A stretch of 64,000 nucleotides of DNA from G963665545 sp963665545. GTDB taxonomy: Bacteria > Pseudomonadota > Gammaproteobacteria > Xanthomonadales > SZUA-36. The position numbers and the translations under genes are program-made. This document shows positions 29,262 to 38,794 of the stretch, in pieces; within the stretch, counting starts at the first letter, position 1, and the number at the start of each line of letters is the position of its first letter. The notes under the pieces were generated by a model, which made no database searches, was not told the origin of the DNA, and saw only the letters and a program-made list of their open reading frames with translations. The DNA is taken from NCBI GenBank assembly GCA_963665545.2, contig CAXXKZ010000011.1:62001-126000 (forward strand), read 5' to 3'.

Positions 29262-29732
29262 ATGGGGATGTTATTCATTAACAAGGTCAGCCAGGCTCTG
29301 CAGCAGGCTGGCGTCCGCTACGCAATCGTGGGCGGCTATGCCGTCGCGCTGCATGGGGCTGTGCGGGGAACCATGGACGTTGACATTGCGATCAATTGGG
29401 ACCTGGGCACATTGGTTAATACCGAAATGGCGTTGCTTGGGATGGGCCTCAGTTCCAGGCTGCCCGTCGGCGCCAGTGAGGTATACCAGTTCCGTGACGA
29501 ATACGTCCGCAACCGCAACCTGGTTGCATGGAATTTCTTTAATCCTGCTGATATTTCACAACAGGTCGATATCATCATTACCTATGATCTGAAGAACAAA
29601 AATCGACAGCGCCTTGAGACCCGGGCGGGACCATTGCAAATATTGGGGCTGGCTGAATTGATCGACATGAAGCGCGCCAGCGGTCGTCCACAGGATGTCG
29701 AGGATGCGCAGGCCCTGGAGAAACTAAAGTGA
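29262..29732 (+). CDS. Nucleotidyltransferase-fold protein (AbiEii/MNT-like, possible toxin)
   Basis: About 156 residues. YAIVGGYAVALHGAVRGTMD followed by VDI gives the GG...DxD signature of minimal nucleotidyltransferases; GLAELIDMKRASGRPQDVED is the usual C-terminal segment of the DUF6036/AbiEii-like group. Such enzymes can NMPylate tRNA or proteins as toxins; others are housekeeping or resistance enzymes. Start ATG 29262 or 29268. The frame opens at 29205, but the upstream codons run through the palindrome. The stop overlaps the GTG of the CopG-like gene (GTGA), so the two are translated together. Confidence 0.75.
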   Translation: MGMLFINKVSQALQQAGVRYAIVGGYAVALHGAVRGTMDVDIAINWDLGTLVNTEMALLGMGLSSRLPVGASEVYQFRDEYVRNRNLVAWNFFNPADISQQVDIIITYDLKNKNRQRLETRAGPLQILGLAELIDMKRASGRPQDVEDAQALEKLK

Positions 29733-29974
29733 AAGCCACGCAGTACTTCAGCGATGAGTATCTGCAACACTGCCGCGATTTGACGCCGGATCAGATCACG
29801 CAATTCCTGGAAGATTTTCGACTGCTCCATGGCGCGCGGCCGGGCCCCAGCAAATTGATCAGCATGAAGGTTCCGGAGGATTTGCTGAACGCCTTCAAGG
29901 CAAAATCAAGAATGACCCATACGCCCTACCAGACACAGATCAAGCTGTTGATGAAAGACTGGGTACTCAATTAG
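29729..29974 (+). CDS. CopG/BrnA-type ribbon-helix-helix protein (probable cognate antitoxin)
   Basis: 81 residues starting at GTG 29729. The C-terminal half is a ribbon-helix-helix: strand KLISMKVPEDLL, helix NAFKAKSRM, then TPYQTQIKLLMKDWV, the typical CopG/BrnA antitoxin C-terminus. The N-terminal half (DQITQFLEDFRLLHG) would contact the partner. Coupled to the nucleotidyltransferase and downstream of a palindrome, it most likely represses the operon and neutralises the enzyme. It converges with the small membrane gene, overlapping its end by 8 bp. Confidence 0.7.
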   Translation: MKATQYFSDEYLQHCRDLTPDQITQFLEDFRLLHGARPGPSKLISMKVPEDLLNAFKAKSRMTHTPYQTQIKLLMKDWVLN

Positions 29975-30167
29975 CCGGCGCTGGCAGGGCACAAATCGCA
30001 ATACAAATCAGCGTCATCACGGTGCCAACGACCAGCGTTGGCCAACCGCCCTGCCCTGCCAGCACTCCGGAAAGTCCATATAGAGCCACTGCGTTGGCAA
30101 TCATGTTCACGACCAGGCCCCACGCCCGCAAACGCAAGGGACCGACTTTATGTTCCAGATTAATCAT
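29967..30167 (-). CDS. Small two-helix membrane protein
   Basis: 66 residues with two hydrophobic spans, LVVNMIANAVALYGLSGVLA and LVVGTVMTLICIAICALPA, and a basic N-terminus. It starts 4 bp after the Nramp-like stop, on the same strand, so it is probably co-transcribed and may be a small subunit or stabiliser of the transporter. No family recognised. Confidence 0.6.
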   Translation of the reverse strand: MINLEHKVGPLRLRAWGLVVNMIANAVALYGLSGVLAGQGGWPTLVVGTVMTLICIAICALPAPAN

Positions 30168-30171
30168 TGTT

Positions 30172-31539
30172 TTACCCCCAGTAACCGAGCCGGTTGAACA
30201 CCCACATGATCGCCACGCTATTGAGCAGCGTGATCTGCAGCAATATGCCGATGTTCCAGATGTAGGATTTGCTGCGATTCTTGCCCATCACTTTTGGATC
30301 ATTCAGCAGCAGGAAAAACGACCAGCCAACGATATTATTGGTCAATGACAGAAATGCGGCGATGACAATAATCAACAACACCGGGCTGGGCAGCCATGCC
30401 CCCAACAGCGCTATTTGCGGCAACAATATGCAGGCCATCCAGCGCCAGGAACGCACGTCCGGTCGCCAGCCGAACGCCTCGTGCATGCCGATGGCGCAGG
30501 CGATGCTCATGGCGACAGTGGTGGTGATCGGTACGGCAAGAAATCCGATCATGAAGGCATACTTGGCCCCGGTCTCACCCAACAGCGGAATCAGTGCTTT
30601 GGAAAGCGCAATCGCGGTCGTCGGCAAATCGCCCGTGCCATGCAGGGTCGCGGCAAACACAGCGACCACGACGAAGTTGATGAATATAAACGGCAGCGCA
30701 AAACCCATGATGAGGTCATTGCGCGCCAAGGGCTCATGCTTCGGCCCCCAGCCCTTGGCAAGCCCCGTGTAATGGAAAAACACCCAGTCCATCACACCGA
30801 TCGCTGCCGCTGAGGAGGCGATAAACAGGTCTATACCCGCCGCACCCCTGGGCAACCAGGGCACGGCGAAGCCGCTGAATGCTGCAGACCAGTCCACACC
30901 CACCACCAGCAGGCAGCCAGCAAAGCACAGGAACATCAATAGCAAGCCCAACTTCATGAAGTTTTCCACAAACACCACGTCCCGCTTGCCGGCGCGCCCA
31001 TAACTCAGCGCGATCCAACCGGTCAGGATGCCGTACAACGGCCAATTCCAGGTTCGCGGGAAGCTAATACCCGCCTCCTCGGCCAGGGCCTCCACCAGGT
31101 GAGTGGCCAGCGCCACCTGACCGAAGTTGAACATTATCGCCACGCAGACCAGGCCGACAAGGCAGGTCAGAACGGCTGCGATGAACCAGCCATGGTGCTC
31201 TTTTTGTACTTCGACCACCCTGAATTGGCCCTGCGTGGTGAATCGCGCCATGGCGGCCATCATGAACAGGCCCGAACCGATTGCGACCCAGGATATCCAC
31301 AGCGTTTTGTAGCCAAACTGGGCGCCGGACAGCATCGCAGCCGTCAAAGTGCCCGCGCCCAGCGTTGCGGCGGCGCCCATAAAGCGTGGTCCGCCCAACT
31401 TCATGTAGGCGGGTATCCGGCTCAGAAAGGGCTTGGCGGCGAGGCGCTCAAGCTGCGCCGCCTCGGCATCCAGCGTGGCCTGCGGGATGGCCTCCGCCAG
31501 TGGGTAGGGCGCAGTGGAATTTCGAGATTCAGTGGTCAT
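30172..31539 (-). CDS. Nramp-superfamily transporter lacking the canonical metal motif
   Basis: A 455-residue protein with about 11-12 membrane helices and the Nramp/LeuT-like layout (FMGAAATLGAGTLTAAMLSG in helix 1; SSAAAIGVMDWVFFHYTG in helix 6). Canonical Nramp proteins coordinate Mn2+/Fe2+ through DPGN in helix 1 and MPH in helix 6. Here these read GAGT and VMD, so the transported ion or solute is probably different. Known relatives with altered motifs move Mg2+, Al3+ or unknown solutes. The N-terminus (residues 1-45) is hydrophilic. A two-helix membrane gene follows in the same operon. Confidence 0.75.
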   Translation of the reverse strand: MTTESRNSTAPYPLAEAIPQATLDAEAAQLERLAAKPFLSRIPAYMKLGGPRFMGAAATLGAGTLTAAMLSGAQFGYKTLWISWVAIGSGLFMMAAMARFTTQGQFRVVEVQKEHHGWFIAAVLTCLVGLVCVAIMFNFGQVALATHLVEALAEEAGISFPRTWNWPLYGILTGWIALSYGRAGKRDVVFVENFMKLGLLLMFLCFAGCLLVVGVDWSAAFSGFAVPWLPRGAAGIDLFIASSAAAIGVMDWVFFHYTGLAKGWGPKHEPLARNDLIMGFALPFIFINFVVVAVFAATLHGTGDLPTTAIALSKALIPLLGETGAKYAFMIGFLAVPITTTVAMSIACAIGMHEAFGWRPDVRSWRWMACILLPQIALLGAWLPSPVLLIIVIAAFLSLTNNIVGWSFFLLLNDPKVMGKNRSKSYIWNIGILLQITLLNSVAIMWVFNRLGYWG

Positions 31540-31751
31540 TCGGTGCCCGTCCCAATAGTCAGCTCCAAAGCATCATAGCGTCCCCGCTGCCGTGCGTGTT
31601 GGCGACATCATCAAGAAGAATTTCAGGCCGCGGGCCGCAACGACAGATTGACCCTGCGCTCTGCATCGAATAGATTGATATTTCTGACATTATTCAATCG
31701 CCGATGGGATTCGCGCGATTCATGGTTTCATCGACACGGAGGTCGACCACC
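31540..31751. other. Divergent intergenic region, Nramp-like / HzsA-like
   Basis: 212 bp between two divergent genes. It must contain both promoters, but I see no clear palindrome or strong -35/-10 pair. The only site I can support is the GGAGG (31738-31742) that serves the HzsA-like start. Confidence 0.35.
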
Positions 31752-34703
31752 ATGCCTGACTTTCGAAGCCTGCTCATCGCAGCTTTGCTCTGCTGCATTG
31801 GCCTCGCCTTGCCCGCTCAGTCCGCCTACGCCGGGGCGACACCGCCGGTCGATTTCGACATCATTTACGTACGCCAGCCGCGCAACGGGGACAACTCGAA
31901 CACCGTCTGGCCGGAAGTTTTTCATCCCGGACGAATAGAGGCCGGCGCCGACCTGATGCTGCTGCACCCAGACGGCAGTGAAGAGGTATTGGTGGATTGC
32001 ACGATTTGCTCGGTGACCGATCCTTTTGTCTCTTTCGACGGGCAATGGGTCTATTACGCCTTGTTTCACGACATGACCCAACTCAACAGCCAGCGTGGCG
32101 ACCTGCCTTTGCTGGGCTCGGACATCTTGCGTATTCACGTGGTATCGCGGGTGATTGAACAACTCACCCACGGTGAGTTCACGCCCAATACCGGCGCCGG
32201 AAACTGGGTCGAGACCAACCCCCTCAATCCTGCATCGGAATTCAACCGGTTGGGTTACGGCATCCTTAATCTGGGGCCGACACCGGTACCAGGCGGCAGG
32301 ATTGCCTTCACCAGCAATCGCAACGGCTTTATTCCAACCAAGAGTTTCACCAATCCGACGCTGCAGCTTTACGTGATGGATGAGGACGGCAGCAATATCG
32401 AACCCATTGCGCCGATGAGCATTAACAGCGCCCTGCACCCCACCATACTGCGCGATGGGCGCATTATGTTCTCCAGCTATGAAAGCCAGGGCCTGCGCGA
32501 CCGTCGGCTGTGGGGCATCTGGGCCATTTACCCGGATGGGCGCGAATGGAGCCCCCTCATCAGCGCCTTCCGCAAACCCCAGGCCTTTCATTTCATGACG
32601 CAGCTTTCCAATGAAGATCTGATCATGGTCGACTACTACAACCTGAACAACAATGGCTTCGGCGCACTCTACCGATTTCCCATTCAGCCGCCACCCGGCG
32701 AGCCGGCATTCGGCAGCCCGTTCCCAAGCCTCAACCCCGCCATCGACCAGACTGTTGGCGGTGGATTTTCCTATCCCTTCAAGATGTCGTACACGCCCAA
32801 GGGCATGTACAGCATTAGCCCGTTCACCCATGGCAACGACGAAGCCGCGCCCATTGGCGATGACGGCTCGACCCGGGTGGGTAAATTCACCCAGCCCTCG
32901 GCAGCGCCGAATGGTGATTTATTGGTGGTGTGGACACCCGGACCGGCCAACGACCTGAATCGCCCGACGCCTTTGCCGTATTACGATGCCGGCCTCTACC
33001 TGGTGCCAGACGCGGCAACGCTGAGCGGCCCCGATGAATTGGTGTTGCTGAAAAACGACCCGGCCTATAACGAGGCCTGGCCACGCGCCCTGGTACCCTA
33101 CTCCGCCGTGCACGCGGTGCAGGCGCCCAGTGAACTTCCCTGACTCCCCAACGATGGCAGTTTGCATGCTCTTTTGCCCCCTGGCACACCTTTCGGGCTG
33201 ATCGGTACCAGCAGTTTCTACAAACGGGAGAGCTTTCCAGGTACCGGCAGCAGCGATTTCAACGGCCTTGATCCCTTTAACACCTCGGAAAACGAATCTT
33301 CCAGCAACTGGGGCTCACAAGGGTCCGACGCCGGTCTGTATACCAACGCCGAAATCTGGGCGGTACGCCTTGTCGCCCTGGAACCCAATACCCATCGAAG
33401 CTACGGCCCCAACTCGGGCCCCAAGTATCAAAATGTCGCCAATGAGCGCCACCGTATTCTGGGGGAGATTCCGCTGCGCAAATTTGACCCGGCAGGCGAG
33501 CCGATCCTTGACCCCGAAGGCAATCCGGACACCAGCTTTCTGGCTAATATTCCGGCGGACACCCCATTCACATTTCAGACCCTTGATCGTAACGGCATGG
33601 TGCTGAACATGGCGCAAACCTGGCACCAGGTCCGCCCCGGAGAAGTCAGGAACAACTGCGGCGGCTGCCATGCCCATGCCCAGGCGCCACTGGACTTCGA
33701 TCAGACCGCCGCGGCAGATCCCGACTATCCGGTATTTGATCTGGCAAAAGAAACACCGCTCCTAAGCCTGGACGTCAATGGCCAGCCCGACCTGGTGGTT
33801 CTTCAACAGGCCCTGGCAGACGTTGAGTTTCACCGCGATATCCGCCCCATCCTGGCGCGCAGTTGTATTAGCTGTCACACCCAGAACGACCCCGACCCTC
33901 CAGGTAACCTGGTGCTGGATGACCTTTCCATGTACGGCGGACTACCGGGGGACTACAAGCGGCTGGCCGATGACCAGGATGCGGACTGGGGCTACCTGCC
34001 GGTGATCACTTTCGGTCCGGTGTGGCGCCAGACCAAGGCCAGTCGATATGTGCGCATGTTTCAAAGCCGTCGCAGCCTGTTGATGTGGAAACTCTTCGGC
34101 CAGCGCCTGGATGGCTGGACCAACGCAGATCACCCCACCGAAGCTGTCGCCGGCGATCCCTCAACACTGCCCGCGGGCGCCAGCCCCAATCAAGCAGACC
34201 TGGACTACACCGGCACAATCATGCCGCCGCCTGGCAGCGGCGTGCCCGCGCTAAGCACCGATGAAAAAATCCTTTTCGCCCGCTGGATTGACCTGGGCTG
34301 TCCCATTGACACGGCGCAGGGTTCTGCCGGCGATGTGTTTGGCTGGTTTCTCGACGACCTCAAACCCACCCTGACACTCAGCGAGCCCAGAGCCGGCTTT
34401 AATCCCTCCGGATTCACCAGCTTGCGCTTCGGCATGGTCGACGCCAACTCCGGCATCGACTTGTCCACTTTGTCGGTCAGAGCCAGCTTCGCGGTGTCTG
34501 GGCGTGCACCCGGCGCCGAGTTGGCGGATCTCGCGGCCGCAGTAGGTGACGGCATTTATGCGATTCCGGTCGGCCCCTCTCCCGGTTCCCTTAGCGATGC
34601 ACATGTCTATATTGAGGTCTCAGATCAGCAGGGCAACGTCACCCGCATCGACCATGAGATCAGTGTGGTGGAAGGGATGATTTTTATTGACAGCTTTGAG
34701 TGA
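31752..34703 (+). pseudogene. Secreted beta-propeller di-haem cytochrome, HzsA-like, interrupted by in-frame TGA
   Basis: The ATG at 31752 has GGAGG upstream and a signal peptide (LLIAALLCCIGLALPAQSAYA). The first part (to TGA 33141-33143) is a TolB-like propeller with repeated IAFTSNRNG and IMFSSYES blades. The same frame continues without a start codon to 34703 and carries two c-haem motifs, NNCGGCHAH (near residue 636) and RSCISCHT (near 706), each in the context of the hydrazine-synthase-alpha middle domain and the DUF-type cytochromes of many surface proteins. The protein ends MIFIDSFE. The full length would be 983 residues. The TGA most simply replaces a TGG or CGA codon. Probably an extracytoplasmic electron-transfer or surface protein, not a hydrazine synthase. 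Confidence 0.7.
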
Positions 34704-34739
34704 CCCGCCGAGGGCCTGCCCCCAGCCTGACCCACACCA

Positions 34740-35444
34740 TTAGTTGCCGCCTGCCTCTTGTTCTTCCCGCATTTTCCGATATTGGGCCGCCAACCTCAGG
34801 TCCGCGTCTTTGACGTGACCACGCGCCGCAGCCAGGAGTACATCAGGGTGCAGCCGCACGGAATAATTAGGATTGGTGTATTGAAACTGGATCACACCGT
34901 CAGCGCCGATGATGTAGGTCGATGGCGCCGGCAGCACATGGTGGTTTTCGCCAGAGAGCGCTTCCAGGTCGATACCATATTCGACGTATTTCTCGACCAT
35001 TTCGTCTGGCAATTGAAAAGCGATATCAAACGCGCGGGTGGCTTCGAGCTTTGCGTCCGACAAGACCACGTAACCGATATCCGGCTCCTCGAGGCTTGCA
35101 TAAATGATCTCAGGCTTGTCCACGCTGACAAACCAGATGTCATAACCGAGGTCTTCCAACTCCGCTTCAGCATGGCGCATTTCCGCCAGGTGCATGTTGC
35201 AGTATGGACACCATCCGCCACGGAAAAATGTCAGCACGAGGGGCTTTTCCATCGTCGCCGGATCAAAGGCCACGGCTGCGCCGTTGGCGTCTTTGAGATT
35301 GAATGACGGTGCCTTCATGCCGGGCATCAACGGCTGGACCAGCGTCGCGTCGGCGTGGATGTCTTCGCGCGCCGATTCGGCACATAGGGTCCACGGCGTC
35401 ATTAGCATGACGGCGGTGAAAGTGATGATAACGGCAACTCGGTT
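34740..35444 (-). CDS. Secreted peroxiredoxin-like thioredoxin-fold protein
   Basis: A 234-residue protein with a signal peptide (VAVIITFTAVMLMTPWTLCA). The AhpC/TSA-like fold is seen in LTFFRGGWCPYCNMHLAEMR, where the CPYC pair is the redox centre, followed by DIWFVSVDKPE and TYIIGADGVIQFQYTNPNY. Family members reduce peroxides or act as periplasmic thiol oxidoreductases. The ATG at 35444 was chosen because it opens the signal peptide; the frame begins 10 codons earlier. A perfect 18-bp palindrome (35485-35502) lies 41 bp upstream and may regulate it. Confidence 0.85.
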   Translation of the reverse strand, partial: NRVAVIITFTAVMLMTPWTLCAESAREDIHADATLVQPLMPGMKAPSFNLKDANGAAVAFDPATMEKPLVLTFFRGGWCPYCNMHLAEMRHAEAELEDLGYDIWFVSVDKPEIIYASLEEPDIGYVVLSDAKLEATRAFDIAFQLPDEMVEKYVEYGIDLEALSGENHHVLPAPSTYIIGADGVIQFQYTNPNYSVRLHPDVLLAAARGHVKDADLRLAAQYRKMREEQEAGGN

Positions 35445-35484
35445 CATCTGCGGTACTCCCTGTCTGTAGCTCAATAGACCTTTA

Positions 35485-35502
35485 GAATGAATACATTCAT
35501 TC
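35485..35502. promoter_or_regulatory. Perfect palindrome upstream of the peroxiredoxin gene
   Basis: GAATGAAT-AC-ATTCATTC, an 8-bp perfect inverted repeat, 41 bp upstream of the ATG at 35444. It shares the half-site TGAAT/ATTCA with the operator candidate at 15300-15319 but has a shorter spacer. Probably a TetR-type repressor site; no regulator gene is adjacent. Confidence 0.45.
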
Positions 35503-35586
35503 AGCCATCATACTACTGCGGACAGGGACGCCGCGACGGGGACTTTCTGCAGGGCTGTGGCCGGGCTTTGCAGCCTGGCAGCAGTA

Positions 35587-36161
35587 TCAGAGCCTGGACA
35601 ACTCTACCTGGCGAATTTCAGTCGGGTGATCAACGTCTGCGAACAAGATCGTGCCGACCTCATCAATCTCACCTCGATAATCAAAGCGAAACTCATCATC
35701 GAGCGACAGAATGACGATCCCTTTGGGCAGCATTATATCGTCTGTCAACGTGGTGGCCGCCTGGCTTGAAGGGTCGTGAATCTCGATGTGAACCGCCTCC
35801 TCGCCGGGCACGGGACGCAAATTCAACACCATTTCGCTCTCATTAATCCTGGCGGTGTTGCGCGCCATGCGCACCGACCGTGTGACAACCTCTTCGGCGA
35901 CAAGCAGGTTGGTGCGATAGAAACCCCCTCCGCCGCCTGAGTGGCAAAGCCAACAGTGATGGCAACCACCGCGAGGACCACAAGGACCTCAATGAGAGTA
36001 AAGCCTGACGGGCGGAAACGAGCAAAACTTGAGGAATCGTCTGACGATGCAATCGTGCGCGACGGTGGGTGATACCGGTTGGCCAAGGGCCGATCCGGCG
36101 TGCTAAATCCATTTATTTTTGTGTATTCAGTTCCGTTGAAATTCAAATATTGGGCAATCAA
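35587..36161 (-). pseudogene. GspH/FimT-like pseudopilin, frameshifted
   Basis: One frame contains the prepilin signal SGFTLIEVLVVLAVVAITVG with the usual Phe+1 and Glu+5. A second frame, joined after a C5 run (35924-35928), reads GGFYRTNLLVAEEVVTRSVR and MARNTARINESEMVLNLRPV and runs to the stop at 35587, matching the GspH/FimT globular part. One-base correction gives a continuous minor pseudopilin. The start is unclear: the ATG at 36161 gives an unusually long leader before the cleavage site and there is no closer ATG. No other pilin or type II secretion genes are nearby, so this is an isolated remnant. Confidence 0.65.
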
Positions 36162-36325
36162 GATCTCTTACTACGGAGACAAAAAGACTGCACCGATGGT
36201 GCGTAAAACATGGTGGAACCCCCTTATTGGTTACACATATGTGTTCACAGAGCATACACCAATTCCAAGCAAAATGCTGCAATCACGTCCACTTAGCTCA
36301 AATTCGCAGAAACCGAACCAGCCAA

Positions 36326-38698
36326 TCAAAATTCCCAAAGCAGGCCGGCTGCAGGAATCAGAGGCAACCAGAAGTCCTCTGCCTGGTCCAGAAATATGTC
36401 ACCATTGTCGTCTTCTTCGATGTCAAAATCGACGCAACAGATGTTCTTGCGATCCGTGGCGTTGGTGACTTCCACGAACACGGTCAGATGTCCCAGCCCC
36501 ACATCAATGCTGCGACTGACCCGGAAGTCGATCGTAGCGAAGGTATTGAGTTGCTCTGCATTGCGTGGGCCGACAATTGGAAAGTACTCCTCGCTTTGTT
36601 CATCGAAACCCAGCAACATACCGGTGACCGGCCAACCGCTGTGCACGTGCGCTGCAATGCCCAGTTCCCACGGTCCATGGGTCCAGGCCAGGCCGGCCTG
36701 GATGGCGTGTCTTTGATCCCAGGTGCGCAACTGATCGTGACCGTCGATTCGGTCTGTGGCTTTGGACCAGGTATAGCTGACCCACCCATTGAGCTCACCC
36801 GCGCCTCGATATTCCAAGCTGATCTCCACCCCGTGGACCTGCGCGGACTCGGGGTCGAGACGCACGCGATCGGGTTCCAGTTCCGGAATCAGCGCCAAGG
36901 CGTCGTAGAGATTCTCGAAACGCGGCTTGGGCCGAGCGTAGTTCTTTAGAAATCCCTCGACCCTAAGCCGATAAGCGTTGGCAAAGGTTTTTTGCAGGCC
37001 GGCAATGAAATGCTCGGAACGTTGTGGGGCGAAGTAGCTATCCAGACCGTCCTCCACCTGCAAGTCCTGAATGGCCTGGGGCTGGAAGTAGCGTCCCCAG
37101 CTCAACCTCAGTAGGGTACCCGATGGCCGCGTGTGCAGCAGACTGATTCTGGGGCTGATCTGGTCGGCGTAGACCGGTTCGGTGTAGGTTTGCCGGTCCC
37201 ATCTCAAGCCGCCTTCCAGTGACCAGCGTTCATTCAATTGCCAGCGATCGAGCAAGTAGGCCGAGTATGAGTTCCCCTTGGGCGCCACGGAGACACGGAT
37301 GTCCGTCGGCGACTCAATTCCCAGTGTGTTTTCGAAGAAGCCCTGGTATTCCGCATGGCCGCGGTAGTCAAAATTCGCAACAAGTTTTCGAACTTCAAAG
37401 CCAAATCGCAATGAATGGTTTTCGATGCCCTTAAACTTCCAGTCCTGACGCAGGGCAGTAATATCTATGTCGCGAATATCCAGAACTTCTCCCCTGTACT
37501 GATCGGGGTCATTGACACTCGAATCACGAACGTTTTCCAGCTCACTGAGCGCCAGCATGGTGCGGCTGCCGAGTTCCGCGGTCCATTGATTTTCCACCAC
37601 AGCCCACAGATGACGGTTGTTGGAATCGCTCAGCGATACTTCGAGCTCGGTGGCGTCGGGCTCTGTAATGACGGTGACTGAATCCTTGCCCACCAATGCA
37701 TTGACGGACAGTCGCGTATTTTCACTCAGCTCAAAGCCCAATTCGGCGAACAGGTCGTAGTAGTCAGGCTCGCCGAGGTCCTGGCTGATGAACATGCCCA
37801 GGTTGCTGCGGCGCGCCGATAACAGCCAGTCGAATCGCTCACCCTTGCTGTGGCCGCTATTGAGCAAGGAACTGTTATACACGCTAAAGCCCAATTCGGT
37901 TCGCAACGCCTCCTGAGGCCTGGCTGAATCGAGCAGCAACACACCGCTCATATGATCCCCGTAGTCGGCCGGAAATCCACCCGTGTAGGCTTCCACGCCG
38001 GCTATCGCGCGGGTGTCTATGGCGCTGAAAATGCAGTGGTAATCGCGCATATGAAACGGATCCAGCAACTGCAGACCATTGAGGTAAATCGCCGTTTCGT
38101 TTTGCTCACCGCCACGAAAATGCGACCGCGATGACAGCCCGGAAGCAGCGGCGCCGGGCAAGCGGTGGACCGCTCTGATGGGGTCCTCTCCCAGGTCGGG
38201 CAAGGACTGTATCGCCCGTTGATCAACAAAGAACTGAGAATTCGAAAACAGCACATAGCGGCTGGCCGAAACGCTCAGATTTTCCAGTTCTGCCGGTGCC
38301 AGCATCTGGCTGGGGTCAATCGCCGCCGACGCCCTGGCAGGGGCCGTAACCGAGCCCGCTGCCGAGGCCGCGCCCGGTGCCCGCACAATCAGGTACAGCC
38401 CATCGGACTCGTTCAGGATCAGACCGTGAGACTGCAGAATTTCCGCCACCACCGCCAGCCCATCCTGGCTATCGGGCTCCTGCAGCACCACCAGATCTTC
38501 AGTGACCAGGCTGCTGCTGTACACCAGCGGATAGCCCTCTGCGCGAAAGTCGTCGAGTACTTCCATCAGGCTTCTGCCCCGCAACGGCGGATCCACGCCT
38601 CGGGCAATGCCCGGCGCCATGAGCAGCACAATCAACAGCAGACCCCCTACCAGGCTGGCCGGCTTGATCCTTTCCTCGCGACTAACCGTGACCCTCAA
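36326..38698 (-). CDS. TonB-dependent outer-membrane receptor with STN signalling domain
   Basis: About 790 residues. A signal/anchor (LVGGLLLIVLLMAPGIARG), then a short STN domain (~37-105, LMEVLDDFRAEGYPLVYSSS) of the kind that contacts FecR-type anti-sigma factors, then the plug (DPIRAVHRLPGAAASG, GGEQNETAIYLNGLQ) and a beta-barrel ending in LLWEF with the terminal Phe. Only a TTG (38698) is available as start in a frame that stays open upstream. With the FecR- and FecI-like genes just upstream in the same orientation, this is a cell-surface signalling receptor. The ligand (siderophore, glycan or other) is not evident. Confidence 0.85.
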   Translation of the reverse strand: MRVTVSREERIKPASLVGGLLLIVLLMAPGIARGVDPPLRGRSLMEVLDDFRAEGYPLVYSSSLVTEDLVVLQEPDSQDGLAVVAEILQSHGLILNESDGLYLIVRAPGAASAAGSVTAPARASAAIDPSQMLAPAELENLSVSASRYVLFSNSQFFVDQRAIQSLPDLGEDPIRAVHRLPGAAASGLSSRSHFRGGEQNETAIYLNGLQLLDPFHMRDYHCIFSAIDTRAIAGVEAYTGGFPADYGDHMSGVLLLDSARPQEALRTELGFSVYNSSLLNSGHSKGERFDWLLSARRSNLGMFISQDLGEPDYYDLFAELGFELSENTRLSVNALVGKDSVTVITEPDATELEVSLSDSNNRHLWAVVENQWTAELGSRTMLALSELENVRDSSVNDPDQYRGEVLDIRDIDITALRQDWKFKGIENHSLRFGFEVRKLVANFDYRGHAEYQGFFENTLGIESPTDIRVSVAPKGNSYSAYLLDRWQLNERWSLEGGLRWDRQTYTEPVYADQISPRISLLHTRPSGTLLRLSWGRYFQPQAIQDLQVEDGLDSYFAPQRSEHFIAGLQKTFANAYRLRVEGFLKNYARPKPRFENLYDALALIPELEPDRVRLDPESAQVHGVEISLEYRGAGELNGWVSYTWSKATDRIDGHDQLRTWDQRHAIQAGLAWTHGPWELGIAAHVHSGWPVTGMLLGFDEQSEEYFPIVGPRNAEQLNTFATIDFRVSRSIDVGLGHLTVFVEVTNATDRKNICCVDFDIEEDDNGDIFLDQAEDFWLPLIPAAGLLWEF

Positions 38699-38794
38699 AA
38701 TTTTCGCCAGATCTGCACAAGACCTTGCTAGTTTGCGCCCTGATGCGCCCGGATTCCACCCACCAAAAGCCCACCCAAGACGCTTATTAAGGGA

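Noticed and set aside
33141..33143. TGA as selenocysteine in the HzsA-like gene.
   Set aside because: No SECIS-like hairpin is evident just downstream and the residue is not at a known redox site of the family.
31752..34703. Hydrazine synthase and anammox metabolism.
   Set aside because: Only the middle-domain pattern and haem motifs are shared; other anammox genes are absent and such domains are common in surface proteins.
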